Assembly: GCA_022494885.1 (NCBI GenBank)
Contig: JAGVSM010000434.1
Location: 62,001-126,000, forward strand
From: Micrasema longulum
Lineage: Eukaryota > Arthropoda > Insecta > Trichoptera > Brachycentridae
Length of the DNA stretch: 64,000 nucleotides
Direction of reading: 5' to 3'
The position numbers and the translations under genes were made by a program. The first letter of the stretch is position 1; each line of letters opens with the position of its first letter. Of the stretch, positions 45,893 through 56,099 are shown in pieces. Under the pieces are notes generated by a model. The model saw nothing but the letters and a program-made list of their open reading frames with translations, ran no database searches and had not been told where the DNA came from.

Positions 45893-46590
45893 ACAATATA
45901 CCAATATTTTGAGTATGTCTAAATGCTTGCAGACTAGCTGGATTTTCTCCCGAGGGAGTTGTCCTTATTTAAAATAGTTGCAACAGAGAGGGAAAACATA
46001 TTTGAGAAGGAAATTTTCAAATCTAGACATTTACATGGCTTATGACCGGTCGTTGGCTGGTTTAAGTGGCCACTTTACACATTGTGTAACATTCACCATT
46101 CTGCCTATGTTGAAACATCCAAATTTCCTCAACTCTTCCATCTGTTGACTTCTGTGAAGTAAAAGAGCTGAAACCTTTATCATGGCCTTTATGGCGGCCT
46201 TCGTGGTGTAGTGGTCAAGACGCTTGACTCGCGCACGGAAGGTTCCGGGTTCGATTCCCGGTGAGAAACACAAAAATTAAAATGTGATTTATCTCAAGAC
46301 TGGTTGTTCTGTAATGTAGATCACCACTGTAATTGGGCCTCCTGGCCTGTTGTGGGGCGAAACTATGAAACGAAACGAAACGAAACGAAACGAAATCATG
46401 TGGGTGAGATTCATCCGGCTGAACCAATTCACCTACTAGGCAACGCCTGAAAACAATTTTCTATTTTTTTTTTGTACTTCTTTTACCAGGTAGTTAATTC
46501 AACAATGTTTTGAGTATGTCAAAATGCTTGCAGACTAGTTGGATTTTTTTCCTCGGGAGTTGTTCATATTTAAATTTGTTGCAACAGAGA
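45893..46590 (+). repeat. Foldback element E, arm copy interrupted by SINE-B
   Basis: Head words (ATATTTTGAGTATGTC, TCTCCCGAGGGAGTTGTCC), then TGCAACAGAGAGGGAAAACA, CTTATGACCGGTCG, GGTTTAAGTGGCCACTTTAC, CATTCTGCCTATG and AGAGCTGAAACCTTTATC. SINE-B interrupts at 46185-46394. The arm resumes GTGGGTGAGATTCATC..CACCTACTAGGCAACGCCTG. A second E head starts at about 46503. Confidence 0.7.
46185..46394 (+). repeat. SINE-B, intact pol III promoter, with target duplication
   Basis: The tRNA-like head has a perfect A box TGGTGTAGTGG (46204-46214, matching TRGYNNARNNG) and a perfect B box GGTTCGATTCC (46248-46258). Then GTGATTTATCTCAAGACTGG, TCACCACTGTAATTGGGCC, GGCCTGTTGTGG, and a (GAAAC)n pentamer tail. 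ATCATG flanks both ends (46179-46184 and 46395-46400), a target duplication within an E element. Other copies: 29153, 29787, 54235, 60464. Confidence 0.85.
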
Positions 46591-47300
46591 GATCAGATCG
46601 ATGAGTGGATCAAGCCAAATAAGTATAAATTTATGTACTGTTTATATAATTTGGTCTACAGGTCCATATAAATTGGTTTTGTTTTTTATGATTATTTTAG
46701 TTTATATTGCTTACTATTTTAATGATAATTAGGTCAATTAGATAAGTTACGTTTTTATTTTATCATTATGTTAACTTTGTTAAATAACTAATTTAAGGAA
46801 TGTTTTACTAATTGTAAAATGTTTCCCTTGGCACGGGACACCCCAGTGAGGGAACATTATTCTGTATAAAAAAGAATACAAACATTGTCACAGTATAAAT
46901 AAATAAATAAAAATAAATAAATAAACATCTTTGAGGAGGTAATATGGGAGTCTAGGCATTTACAGCTCTTTTATTTCACAAAAGTCAACATATAGAAGAG
47001 TTGAGGAAATGTGGATATTCAAACATAGGCAGAACGGTGAATTTTTATTTCTATCCTTCTTCATGGACCAGGTAGATTTATCAACACACCTTATCAACTT
47101 CATTATCAACTTCACAAACATCAACAGATGAAAGAATTGAAGGAATATAGATGTTCAAATATGGGCAAAATGATGAATGTTACACAGTGTGTAAAGTGGC
47201 CACTTAAACCAGCCAATGACAAGTCATAAGCCCTGTAAATGCCTAGACTCTCATATTCCCTTCTCAAAGATGTTTTCCCTCTCTGTTGCCACAAATTTAA
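46495..47300. repeat. Foldback element E, rearranged copy
   Basis: Head at 46503-46590, a LINE insertion (46591-46923), the arm resuming ACATCTTTGAGGAGGTAATA and TCTAGGCATTTACAG. It then jumps to reverse-oriented arm sequence (GAGTTGAGGAAATGTGGATA; CATAGGCAGAACGGTGAA), a short forward centre (TTCTTCATGGACCAGGTAG), and a good reverse arm (AACATCAACAGATGAAAGAA to TTTTCCCTCTCTGTTGC). The copy has internal deletions compared with 39862. Confidence 0.65.
46591..46923 (+). repeat. 5'-truncated LINE 3' end inserted in element E
   Basis: This 333-bp block interrupts the E arm between GCAACAGAGA and CATCTTTGAGG. It ends in TATAAATAAATAAATAAA-type (TAAA)n repeats. The CCCTTGGCACGGGACACCCC word near 46826-46845 parallels the GGCACGGG word in the LINE 3' UTR at 10233-10250, suggesting the same LINE family. 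Confidence 0.65.
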
Positions 47301-47619
47301 AGATAAATTACAATATCTTTATCTTTTGAATTTTTTATGGTAATTTATATTTTTAGATTTTGTGTTGTCTGCCTAACTAAGTACAATCTGTTTTGAGGCA
47401 GATTTTTTGTTGCGTACAGCTTAGCAAACGAAACATGACTACCCACTAGTGAATTTACATGCAATATAAAATAACCCTTTTTTTTCTGAAATATATTTCA
47501 AAAAATCTTCTGACTTCCCTCTACCCAAGTCTAGTAAACAATTTTTTGTTAATTGGATCCGGGTCACGATTTAAAAATAGTCGGGCAACACATTGTATAT
47601 TTTGGGACCCAAAAACCTA
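47301..47619. other. AT-rich stretch, no gene seen
   Basis: No repeat or coding signal recognised. Confidence 0.45.
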
Positions 47620-47760
47620 AAATTTATCTCCCAAAATCAAATATTACGGTTTCGAGACGTACTCATCTTTTCGCCAGGACACTAAGCACACTAATTTTCA
47701 AATCTCACTGCCGTAGATCTTTTGTTGAAATATTGTGACTTACCAAAGTTTCGTTGCAAG
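47620..47760 (-). repeat. Dispersed repeat with hammerhead-like core, copy 2
   Basis: Homologous to 3780-3930. The minus-strand core (47682-47645) reads GTGTC CTGGCGA, AAAGATGAGTACGTCTC, GAAAC, CGTA. The catalytic-type G8 is kept (lost in copy 1), but A6 is G and the ACCGGT/GACA side is eroded. The two copies' consensus, not either copy, fits the hammerhead core. Confidence 0.5.
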
Positions 47761-48559
47761 ATTGCGTGAAGTTCGAATGAAAAATTCACTTACATTGTTT
47801 GGAGATTTAATAGATGATATAATGAATACAGTATATACCACGATGTGATTGAATTAAATACAACACTGAATTAAATTAACCGTGACGCGAAATTTACATG
47901 ATGTGGGTAATTGTAAGTTTAAGTAAGAGAGAGCAAAAGGAAACTGAACCAAAGCTGATCGAGGACACGCAGATTCTGGCTAGCTTCGATCGCGCCGTCG
48001 AGCATTCGGCCTGTTTCCGGTATCTGTTCGCGGTGTTGATTTGATTTTTAATGTTTTATTATTTTTAAATTGCATCTCCCGAGACGTCACGGAAAAATAT
48101 GAGAATCCGGAAATCTATCTCAACAATATTATTTATTGATCATAGTAAGCATATGTTCATGTGAACCTAAAACGTTTCAAAGTAGTTCATTTGTTTTAAC
48201 ACCGTTTTCATTATTTTTTCTTACATTCAAAAAACTTTGCTTTATCATAAAATACTCATTTACTTATTTTTACCACGTGTAAAAAAACATTATTAGTATC
48301 AAAATATCCCGTTGCACTGGACTTCCTCATTATTGAACCGATCGATTTAAGTTTGTTATTTTAGTTCATGATAGTATTAACTTATGCTTTATTTATATCA
48401 CTTATCCAGCTTATTATATTGTTTGTGAATTTATGGCAATTATTATTAAATTGATAAAATATTTTACTTTTCTTATTCCTAAAAAGCCCTGGGTCCTGAT
48501 CACAATGGGAAGTTAACAAAGTTCTCTTGGACTGTCTATAAAAAAACAATATTTTTGTA
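47761..48559. promoter_or_regulatory. AT-rich DNA containing a GC-rich complex patch
   Basis: 47950-48130 is a complex GC-rich block (CAAAGCTGATCGAGGACACG; GCTTCGATCGCGCCGTCGAG; CATCTCCCGAGACGTCACGG) in AT-rich surroundings, noncoding and unrepeated: a candidate regulatory element. The rest shows nothing. Confidence 0.3.
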
Positions 48560-48735
48560 CGAAAATTAGTATATTTGCATGAACATTTAAAGCATCTTCG
48601 TCGGTGACCAATAGAATATGTTTAGAAGAAAAAAATGTATTCATATTTCGATTTTCATACAGTAAACTTAATTTTACTTTGTAGATAAATTTGTAGATAA
48701 AATTGTGGATAAATGTTATTTTTCAATTGTAATCG
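48560..48735. repeat. Dispersed repeat H, copy 2
   Basis: CATCTTCGTCGGTGACCAAT, AGTAAACTTAATTTTACTTT and GATAAAATTGTGGATAAAT match copy 1 at 17780-17965 in order and spacing. Confidence 0.6.
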
Positions 48736-50815
48736 GGGCCTTGACTTAATATTTTATTAATAACAAGTTAGTTTATGTTTACCAAAAAAATTGCCATTTG
48801 ATTTGTTAATATCTACAAACATAATCAAAAAAAAAAACTAATATTTTCACCCTTCATTAAAAAAATTAAACGTTGATCGTTCTATTAGCGGCCAGCACGA
48901 GGAATACCAAATGTATCGTCCATTCCCGTAATATAGTACCAAGTCCCCTTTTACCGGTCACATATATTTAAGTTAGAGAAATACGAGAGCCATTTGGCAA
49001 ACAAAACGGAAACTCAAAGGCGCTTCAAAAATGTACTGCCGCCATCATTACGTACTGATAGTAGGATTGGCCCATAAGGGGAAAATACATTCACTGAAAT
49101 AGTATTGTTTTTCCATCCCTTTCTTCCAACTTTCCACGTTGCAGTTGAAATATTATACCGAAATAGACTAGCGTTTTTCGCTTTGCGTATTTATGTTCAT
49201 TGATATTTTAATGTTTTATTTATACAAAGGTTTGTACAGTTGACAAAAACTTTCAAACTATTCTTTCAAACGCTTGGAGACCCTTCTTTTGTCGAAGTTT
49301 TATTATCAATATGTTTAATAAATCTTTAAAGTATTTTCATTTTCTACTTGTAGACCTTTTTGTGAACTTCATTTAATTGTACGTTGGCGTCGACAAAATC
49401 TTAAATGCAATATTTAAATAATATATTATTAATTTGAATTTTAAGCAAAAAAAAATTCAGTGTCAATAATATGCATAGAAATTACGTTTAATCATGGTGT
49501 TTTTTTATAAATATTTTCAATAAAATTCAATCATTTTTTATTTGATATTCCACCAAAAACAAACCTTCTAAACCGCGCTTTCCAACCGCGCAAAGAAACG
49601 ATAAAAAAAAAAATTATACATTTATTTATTTTTTTTGTTTTAGGAGTTTTGTGGTATTTTATATTAAAAGATACTTGTTTTTGACATCACAATTTTTCTG
49701 CCATATTAGCAAGAAATGAGATATTTCCTCGATAAATCAATCAAATTCACTTAAGGTTTTTTCCACTAGATTATCCAGTAAAATAAAATATCCATTATCT
49801 GGTAAAATAAAAGTAACTTTGGTGTTTTTCATGGAGGTTTATTCGTGGTTTTTCCCCAGATACTGTATATCTCTCACGCCCATCACTTCAATAACGAATA
49901 CCCTTAATTTATCTATAAAACTACCGTAAGCTGGAAAACTTCAAAGTCAATCGGAGCGCCTCCTCCTTGAAATTCCAGCGATATCAATTTTATAGCAATT
50001 TAAATAAATTAGATTTTTATTTCTAGAACATGAAATTCTACCGGATCACGTTGAAGTGTGGGTACTAGTCCCACACAAAGAAGAACAAAAACATTCTTAA
50101 AGAATATTAAAACTTATACTTGAAAAAAAAATCTCAAATATTTTCGTTCGATCGTTTTTATTACTCGTTTTTGAATTACATACAGCATGCTGGAAATTTC
50201 GCAAAGGCAAACGTTTTGCTATATTAAATTTTTATCATGGCAAAGGCAAAAATTTTACGTTTGATTTAAAATATTTGTGCTCTACCTTAATGTTTGTGAA
50301 CTAGTTGGTATTACTTCAAATGTTATTTATAAATTAATTTTCTGCGCGTTTTTTATGTCAAATGTTTTTAAAGATTTTTTTCATATTTTTACAGTAGCTT
50401 CACGTACTATATTATTTTTGTAGTGTTATGACACATACTGATTACTGGCCGTTTTTATGTCAAGAAATTATTATATTTCACAAAAAATATTTCTCAGCAT
50501 GTGTTAGAAAAATTTCGCAACCACTGACATGTTTTGTATGGATAGTGACAATTACTTTCCACGCTAAACAAATATCATTTTAACAGTTTTAACAGAACTA
50601 TGAGGTACTGTAGTTAAAACAATTTGATTCTTAATCGTGAAATAAATTTACACATTTTTTTTTCTCCCGTAACCTTAAGTAAAATGACCTATTACTTTGT
50701 GCCACAACGACATAGATTTATCAAACACGTCGATACGTACTGTCAAAAAAGGTGAGAGTTCTTACAATTTGACCAAATAGGTGCTATTTATTTTGAATTT
50801 CGAAAATCGGATAAA
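48736..50815. other. Mostly AT-rich; two complex patches
   Basis: 48880-49150 (GCGGCCAGCACGAGGAATAC; GTACTGCCGCCATCATTACG) and 49915-50000 (AATCGGAGCGCCTCCTCCTT) are GC-richer, unrepeated patches that could be conserved noncoding elements. The rest is AT-rich with no gene. Confidence 0.3.
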
Positions 50816-51310
50816 GGTGGGAATAAAAGTATTGCCACAATGTATTTTCGTTAGAACGCCACCAAAGCGGGCCCTTGTATTGTGTTCTATAGTTAGGTAG
50901 TACCTTGAAACAAATTAACTCGTGGAATTGACAATACTAAGTTCCCACCAGCGATTGCATTGGAGCAGCTTCAATTCGGTGTAACCGGAATGGCTGCGCC
51001 AGCTATTGCCGTAAGTTGTTGAGATTTATGAGAGAACGATTGCCTCAAGCTATGGCAAGCATCCAATGTATCCATTTCCAATCTCGACGAAGCAATATTA
51101 CTTTCAAAAGGTTTACAATTAATACCTTTGAAATTAATCATCTGATTTGCAAATTACGGAATATTTAATATTTGAGAGTTTTTAGCCGAGATGAAACCCG
51201 AGTGGGAGGGGGTGGCGAAAAAGAAAATTTCTTTAAACGCTCGCCTGGCAATACTCCAAAAATTTAATTAAATGGAAAGAGGATTATTCGCGTTTTTGTA
51301 TATGCGAGAA
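50816..51310. promoter_or_regulatory. Candidate conserved noncoding element
   Basis: About 500 bp of complex sequence with sharp edges (CGTTAGAACGCCACCAAAGC; GCTTCAATTCGGTGTAACCG; TCGCCTGGCAATACTCC). It has no convincing frame and is not repeated in the window. Together with the islands at 25 and 28 kb it suggests a regulatory landscape; inferred. Confidence 0.38.
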
Positions 51311-51699
51311 AAACGACACTTTTTAATAAATTCTCTGACAATTTTTTAACAGAATCCGCCGTTTAGATGTTTTCTTTTGGATCTTTTTTTGTAAACTGAA
51401 GCCTAATTTTAAAGTCAATTGGCGAACATTTTTAAAATTAAATTGGTACAGATTTTTTTCGTTTTATGTTTTGTTACTTTTGTAAATGAAGTCAGTTTGT
51501 AAAAACTAGTGCGCTAGGCTAACAATGTTCGAAATCCTAGGTTCATTAACACAATAACTTTATTGAAAATTAAAAACGTACATGTTTTAAACGACGGAAC
51601 ATTTTATCAATTTTTGGTTTGGTATTTTATGTTTTATTTTGCATTTTTGTCGTATCTCCTGTTTTATTTAAAGATATTTTTTTCTGGTGTTTCATTATC
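51311..51699. other. AT-rich stretch, no gene seen
   Basis: No motif recognised. Confidence 0.45.
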
Positions 51700-51895
51700 G
51701 AATAAAATAAATATAAAATAACTTTGTTTTTAATCACTTACAACAATCAGCGACATTAGTTTTTTATCAAGGTTTAATTAACTAATATAGCTTTGAAACC
51801 TGTCGGTAGAAAAATTAAGTGTTCAAAAACAAAATTGCATTATATTTATTTTATTATAATAAGAAGCAAAGTCAGTCCTTCAAATATACATTTTA
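51700..51895. repeat. F-type palindrome, degraded
   Basis: AAATATAAAATAACTTTG..AATCACTTA, then GCTTTGAAACCTGTCGGTAG, then the inverse AAGTGTTCAAAAACAAAATTG and TATTTATTTTATTATAATAA. The left GAAACCGGT hairpin is lost and the right one is mutated. Confidence 0.6.
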
Positions 51896-51929
51896 TAATA
51901 TAAATTAATTGTTTTTTTTTTTAAGAATA

Positions 51930-52194
51930 CATATCGTCGGTGATACTAAAATACCGCGTAACCTGTTTTTTTTACGAAAATGTTATACTGAAATTAATTT
52001 ATTGAGTGGCCTTAGAGCCACTCGTTTTTAATTATTGCTATTTTTGCACTAACTAATGACAGCTTTTCTGATACTTTAGCGGTATATTTAGAAGGTCAAA
52101 ATCGTTACAAACATATTAATCAAACGTTTTTAGGATCTCTTGCCGAAAAAATCAATTGATAGTTACGTGATATTGCAGTATCACCGACGATATG
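51930..52194. mobile_element. 265-bp MITE with CATATCGTCGGTGATACT ends
   Basis: The left CATATCGTCGGTGATACT is matched by the right AGTATCACCGACGATATG, an 18-bp perfect TIR, with weaker extension inward (CGCGTAAC / GTTACGTG). An internal GAGTGGCCTTAGAGCCACTC hairpin lies at 52005-52024. Flanks show no clear duplication; TA-type cannot be excluded. It lies between two F-type palindromes. Confidence 0.8.
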
Positions 52195-52224
52195 ACAAAT
52201 TTAAACGATAATTTATGTAAAGTT

Positions 52225-52800
52225 TATATTTGAAGCACTAACTTTGTGGTTATTCATTATAATAAAATAAATAAAACAATTTTGTTTTTAACCACTATTT
52301 TTTTTTTCCTCCGACCGGTTTCAAAGCAAAGGTTTACGTTACTTATGAATTAATTCCTATTTTATTTTTATCATGTTCACTAAATTATAGTGGATTACAA
52401 TAAATCAAATCTTTTTTTCCTTACAAAGGTGGTAATTTAATATCAATATTTTCGAAGCTAGACAGGAGAGGACTAAAATTTAATATTGTTTATTAATAAT
52501 ATGAAAAAAATAGTTAATAACCAAAAAATCAAAATTTCTTTAAGTCCTCTCTTGTCTAGATTCGAAAATATTGATATCAAATTACCACCCTTCTAAGGAA
52601 AAAAAGACCTAATTTATTGGATCCACGTGTAGTATTTAGTGAACATGATAAAAATAAAATAGGAATTAATTAATGAGTTACATAAACCTTAACGGAGAAG
52701 CTTGTTTGCTTTAAAACCGGTAGGTGGAAAAAAATTACTATAAAAAATTAGTGGTTGAAAATAAAGTTGTTTTATTTATTTCATGATAATTTATGTATTT
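52225..52800. repeat. Long palindromic GAAACCGGT element F2
   Basis: Inverted arms of about 250 bp meet near 52505. Outer: AAATAAATAAAACAATTTTG / AATAAAGTTGTTTTATTTATTT. Then CCGACCGGTTTCAAAGC / GCTTTAAAACCGGTAGG. Then GAATTAATTCCTATTTTATT / AATAAAATAGGAATTAATTA. Innermost: GAGAGGACT / AGTCCTCTC. The outermost left word TTTGAAGCACTAACTTTGTG recurs beside the other F copies (9940, 22080). Confidence 0.8.
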
Positions 52801-53199
52801 GAAGATTCAATAAAAGAATGCACGTTCCCGAAGGTTAGTGCTTCAAATAAAGTTTTGAATTTATGTATAATATGAATTTGCCCAAAAATTCGTAACAAAA
52901 ACTAAATGTAATCTATCATTTACCAAATTGTCAAGTTTATTCGATTATATCCGCTTGAAATTGAATTTTAAATAAAATGATGGATGAAACCTGTTAGGCT
53001 GTAATTCATTATTATTTGCATGATAGAGAGAGAGTAGGTATTAATGTAATTTAAGCATTAAAAAACCTTTATCAGAGTGTCATTTAAGCTTTGAAAACCT
53101 TTGTCTGATAATTTAATTTTAAATTATATCTGTTCGTAATATTTTAATTTAACCAAAAAAAAAATTATTATTATTATTTCAGTGTTTTGAATTTTTCGA
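52801..53199. other. AT-rich stretch, no gene seen
   Basis: No motif beyond an (ATT)n run near 53164-53178. Confidence 0.45.
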
Positions 53200-53700
53200 A
53201 ATATTATAACAGAGATCGAAAACATTTTAGCAAAGGGAATATGGAAATTTAGTCATTTACCGGGCTTTTGATTTGTCTAGCTTGTCTAACTAGACAAATA
53301 AGTTTTTTTGGGCTATCATGCCGTGTGTCATTTGCACACTTTTCTTGCGTTTTTTTTTGCGTTACAGCGTCCATACCCAGGGTTGACATCAAGCCGTGGT
53401 TCTAAAGGGCATAAAAATATAAAAAAACTCATTTTGCATTTGCTTTTCTAAATGCGTTTGTTGCAGAATCACGGATCAGAGGCTCAAAGTTCAAAACCCG
53501 CTATATCCAAACTTGATTCCCATTTTCTCGTAGTGAGTTATTTACAACCCGTTAAAAATAGCCCCGAAATTGAAGTATTTAAGTAAATCATAAGAATGCA
53601 AAATATTTCATTGTAATAAAAAAAAAAAACTTCTGAATCTCCTCAATTCTATCCTCAATTCTATCTGTTGATTGTTTGTGAAGTTAAAGAGCCAAAGTAA
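53200..53700. repeat. E-element scraps flanking a SINE-D copy
   Basis: 53205-53275 (ATAACAGAGATCGAAAACAT; TTTAGTCATTTACCGGGCTT) and 53637-53697 (AATTCTATCTGTTGATTGTT; GTGAAGTTAAAGAGCC) match E. Between them, 53453-53630 is a + strand SINE-D with a worn head (AATCACGGATCAGAGGCTC; GTTCAAAACCCGC), the body TAGTGAGTTATTTACAACCC and an A-rich tail. It probably represents SINE-D inserted into E. Confidence 0.6.
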
Positions 53701-54234
53701 AAAGAAATTTAATTATTCAATTAACCGTTGATAAAGAAGTTTGTGTTACTACTTTAAAACCGGTCGGTAGAAACAAAAAAAGTGGTTGTTTAAACTCAGT
53801 CAATATATTTTTAAACGCGATCAACATATAAGACTTCAAGCTTACCCATGCCAATCAATCTTCATTTCACACTGTATTTATGGCAAATCGAGCTAAGAAA
53901 AGCCGGAAGATCTATCTCAAAGAATTTCAAATTGTGCGACGAATTGACTAATCTACACATACTGGACATTGGGGCATAAAATCAAAAGTTGCTTTTGGTC
54001 ATGAGAAAGAATAACAATATCAGATAAACATAAGCCTTTCAAACAATTTCACAAACTCACAGTAAATGAGGCAATGAAAGCAGAAGAGTTTAAATCAATT
54101 GAAATTGCGGTTCATAAAAAAATAGCTCGTTTGTTCACAAAAAAAAAGTTTTTTTAATCAACGAAACCGATAGGAAGACCCACGGCTTTAAAACGGTTTT
54201 TCGGTATATGTACGGAGTACTTTTACTGTAATAG
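53701..54234. other. No gene; one half of an F-type motif
   Basis: 53728-53775 (GATAAAGAAGTTTGTGTTAC; TACTTTAAAACCGGTCGGTA) matches the right half of F elements without its partner. The remainder has no motif. Confidence 0.45.
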
Positions 54235-54410
54235 GCGGCCTCCGTGATGTAGTGGTTAGGACGCTTGACTCAAGCGCGGAAGGTTCCGGATTCGATTCCC
54301 GGTGAGAAAACAATAATAAAAAATGTGATTTTTCTCAAGCCTGGGTGTTCTGTGATGTAATTCACCACTGGAATTGGGCGGCCTGGAGGCCTGTTGTGGT
54401 GCAAAAAGAA
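54235..54410 (+). repeat. SINE-B copy
   Basis: Head GGCGGCCTCCGTGATGTAGT with A box TGATGTAGTGG (one mismatch) and B box GATTCGATTCC (one mismatch), then GTGATTTTTCTCAAGCCTGG, GTTCTGTGATGTAATTCACC and a GGCCTGTTGTGGTGCAAAAA end. Confidence 0.8.
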
Positions 54411-54909
54411 AATATAATAAAAAAATAAAAATATTTTTTTCGTTTTTTTATTATTTTCTATTGATTTTAATGATACTATTATTTTGTACATTTGATTATG
54501 TATGTAACTTAATTTGTGTTATTTATATCTGATTATTTATTGAATGTTATTTTTTTCGGAATTTACTTATTTATACTTTGTTTTTCTGGATTGTTATTTT
54601 ATTGCATGACATGTTATTATACTTATTTTATTATAATATACATTTTTAATTGTTAATTATTTTAGCTTGGCACAGAACAGGGGCACAGCCTTGAAAACCT
54701 AAAACAGTTTATGAATTTTCACGTTTATTTTTAAATTGTTTTAAACTTCTTCTGAATATGATATATAATTTTATGTTTAATTTTTGTTTATAAATTTTGG
54801 GTAAAAAGTCATGTTTATTTTATAAAAAATAATTCACGCAAATGTGTCTATATTATTACTTATGTATAGGGCAATTTTTCCATTTATGTTAATAAAATAA
54901 AATCAAATC
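54411..54909. other. AT-rich; possible LINE 3' UTR
   Basis: TTAGCTTGGCACAGAACAGG at 54662 resembles the GGCACGGG words of the LINE 3' UTR family, and TTAATAAAATAAAATCAAAT precedes the E element as a tail would. No coding. Confidence 0.35.
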
Positions 54910-55795
54910 AACATTATTTTGAGTTTGTCCAAATTCCTGTAGACAAGGACTGGATTCAACTCCCTGGGGAGCTGTTTATATTAACATATTACAACAGAGA
55001 TGAAGAACATTAAAGAGAGGGTAATATAGAAGTACAAGCATCTACAGGGCTTATGACCTGTCAATGGCTGGTTTAAGTGGCCACTTTTATTTTTTTATTT
55101 TTTTTTTATTTTCTTTTATTCAGGAAACATACAGTACAGTTACAAAGTTTAATATTTTACACAATTGCACTTAATTCTAATGGACCAGTGAAGTTTTCAT
55201 ATTAAAAAGCAATTAAATGTAAGGTTAATTATGAAAGTATAAAAAAGAGAAGGAAAAAGAAAACATAAATGAAAGTTGTTTAAAAATTAAAATTTAAGTG
55301 AAAAAAATATATTTTAAGGTTTGTAGTTTGTAGTGAGTATTAACTTTACACACTGTGTAACATTCACCATTCTGCCTATATTTGAACATCTATATTCCTT
55401 CAATTCTTTCATCTGTTGATGTTTGTGAAGTTAAAGAGCTGAAACCTTTATTTATGCGGGTGAGATTCATCTAATTGAATTATTTCACCTACATACTGGG
55501 CAACTCCTGAAAATGTTATTTTTTCAATTTCTATAGTTCTTCAAAGATCAGGTGGATTTATCAACATTTTCATTATCAACTTCATTAACAACTTCATTAT
55601 CAACTTCACAAACATCAATATATGAAAGAATTGAAGGAACGTAGATGTTCGAATATGGGCAGAATGGTGAATGTTACACAGTGTGTAAAGTGGCCACTTA
55701 AACCAGCCATTGACAGGTCATAAGCCCTGTAGATGCCTGGACATCTATATTACCTTCTCTTAAATGTTCTACATCTCTGTTGTAATATGTTAATA
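54910..55795. mobile_element. Foldback element E, second long copy
   Basis: Same asymmetric head (TTTTGAGTTTGTCCAAATTC; CAACTCCCTGGGGAGCTG) and arms as 39862. The left arm is interrupted by 55089-55341. The centre is altered: the innermost part of the right arm is replaced by an AACTTCATTATCAACTTCA-type short tandem (55571-55609). The right arm ends TTCTACATCTCTGTTGTAAT-ATGTT. Confidence 0.8.
55089..55341 (-). repeat. Insertion in element E, probable LINE/SINE 3' end
   Basis: Interrupts GGCCACTTTACACAC; CTTT is repeated on both sides. Begins with a long T-rich run (TATTTTTTTATTTTTTTTTT), i.e. a poly-A tail on the minus strand, followed by GGAAACATACAGTACAGTTA. Therefore a minus-strand retroposed fragment of about 250 bp; family unknown. 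Confidence 0.6.
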
Positions 55796-55860
55796 AAATT
55801 AAATTAAATAAAAACATTTACATGATTGTAATTTTGGACGAATTAATAAATAAATTGATA

Positions 55861-56014
55861 TTTTACTATCCCTGAATTGGCACCAGTAGCGTAAGACCCA
55901 TTACCTTACCTTTCATCTAACAACTTACAAAAATGGTCCAGATATGCTGCAAATATATCAATGCAGTGCCATATACACCACTAGATGCGGAGAGGTAAAT
56001 GATGATGATGATAT
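55861..56014 (+). repeat. SINE-A body copy
   Basis: CCTGAATTGGCACCAGTAGC, GTAAGACCCATTACC, AAAAATGGTCCAGATATGCT, ATCAATGCAGTGCC, CACTAGATGCGGAGAGG and a (GAT)n end: collinear with SINE-A. Confidence 0.6.
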
Positions 56015-56099
56015 AACACGGAATTGCCCTGTTGAATAACTTTAGCACAATCCACTCGCAACTGTTTGTTCAATTTTAATTAAATTATCCTATTACTTA

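Noticed and set aside
46196..46268. tRNA-like sequence as a functional tRNA gene
   Set aside because: A and B boxes are good, but acceptor, anticodon and T stems are not all formed. The sequence continues into a conserved non-tRNA body and occurs in several dispersed copies, so it is a SINE head.
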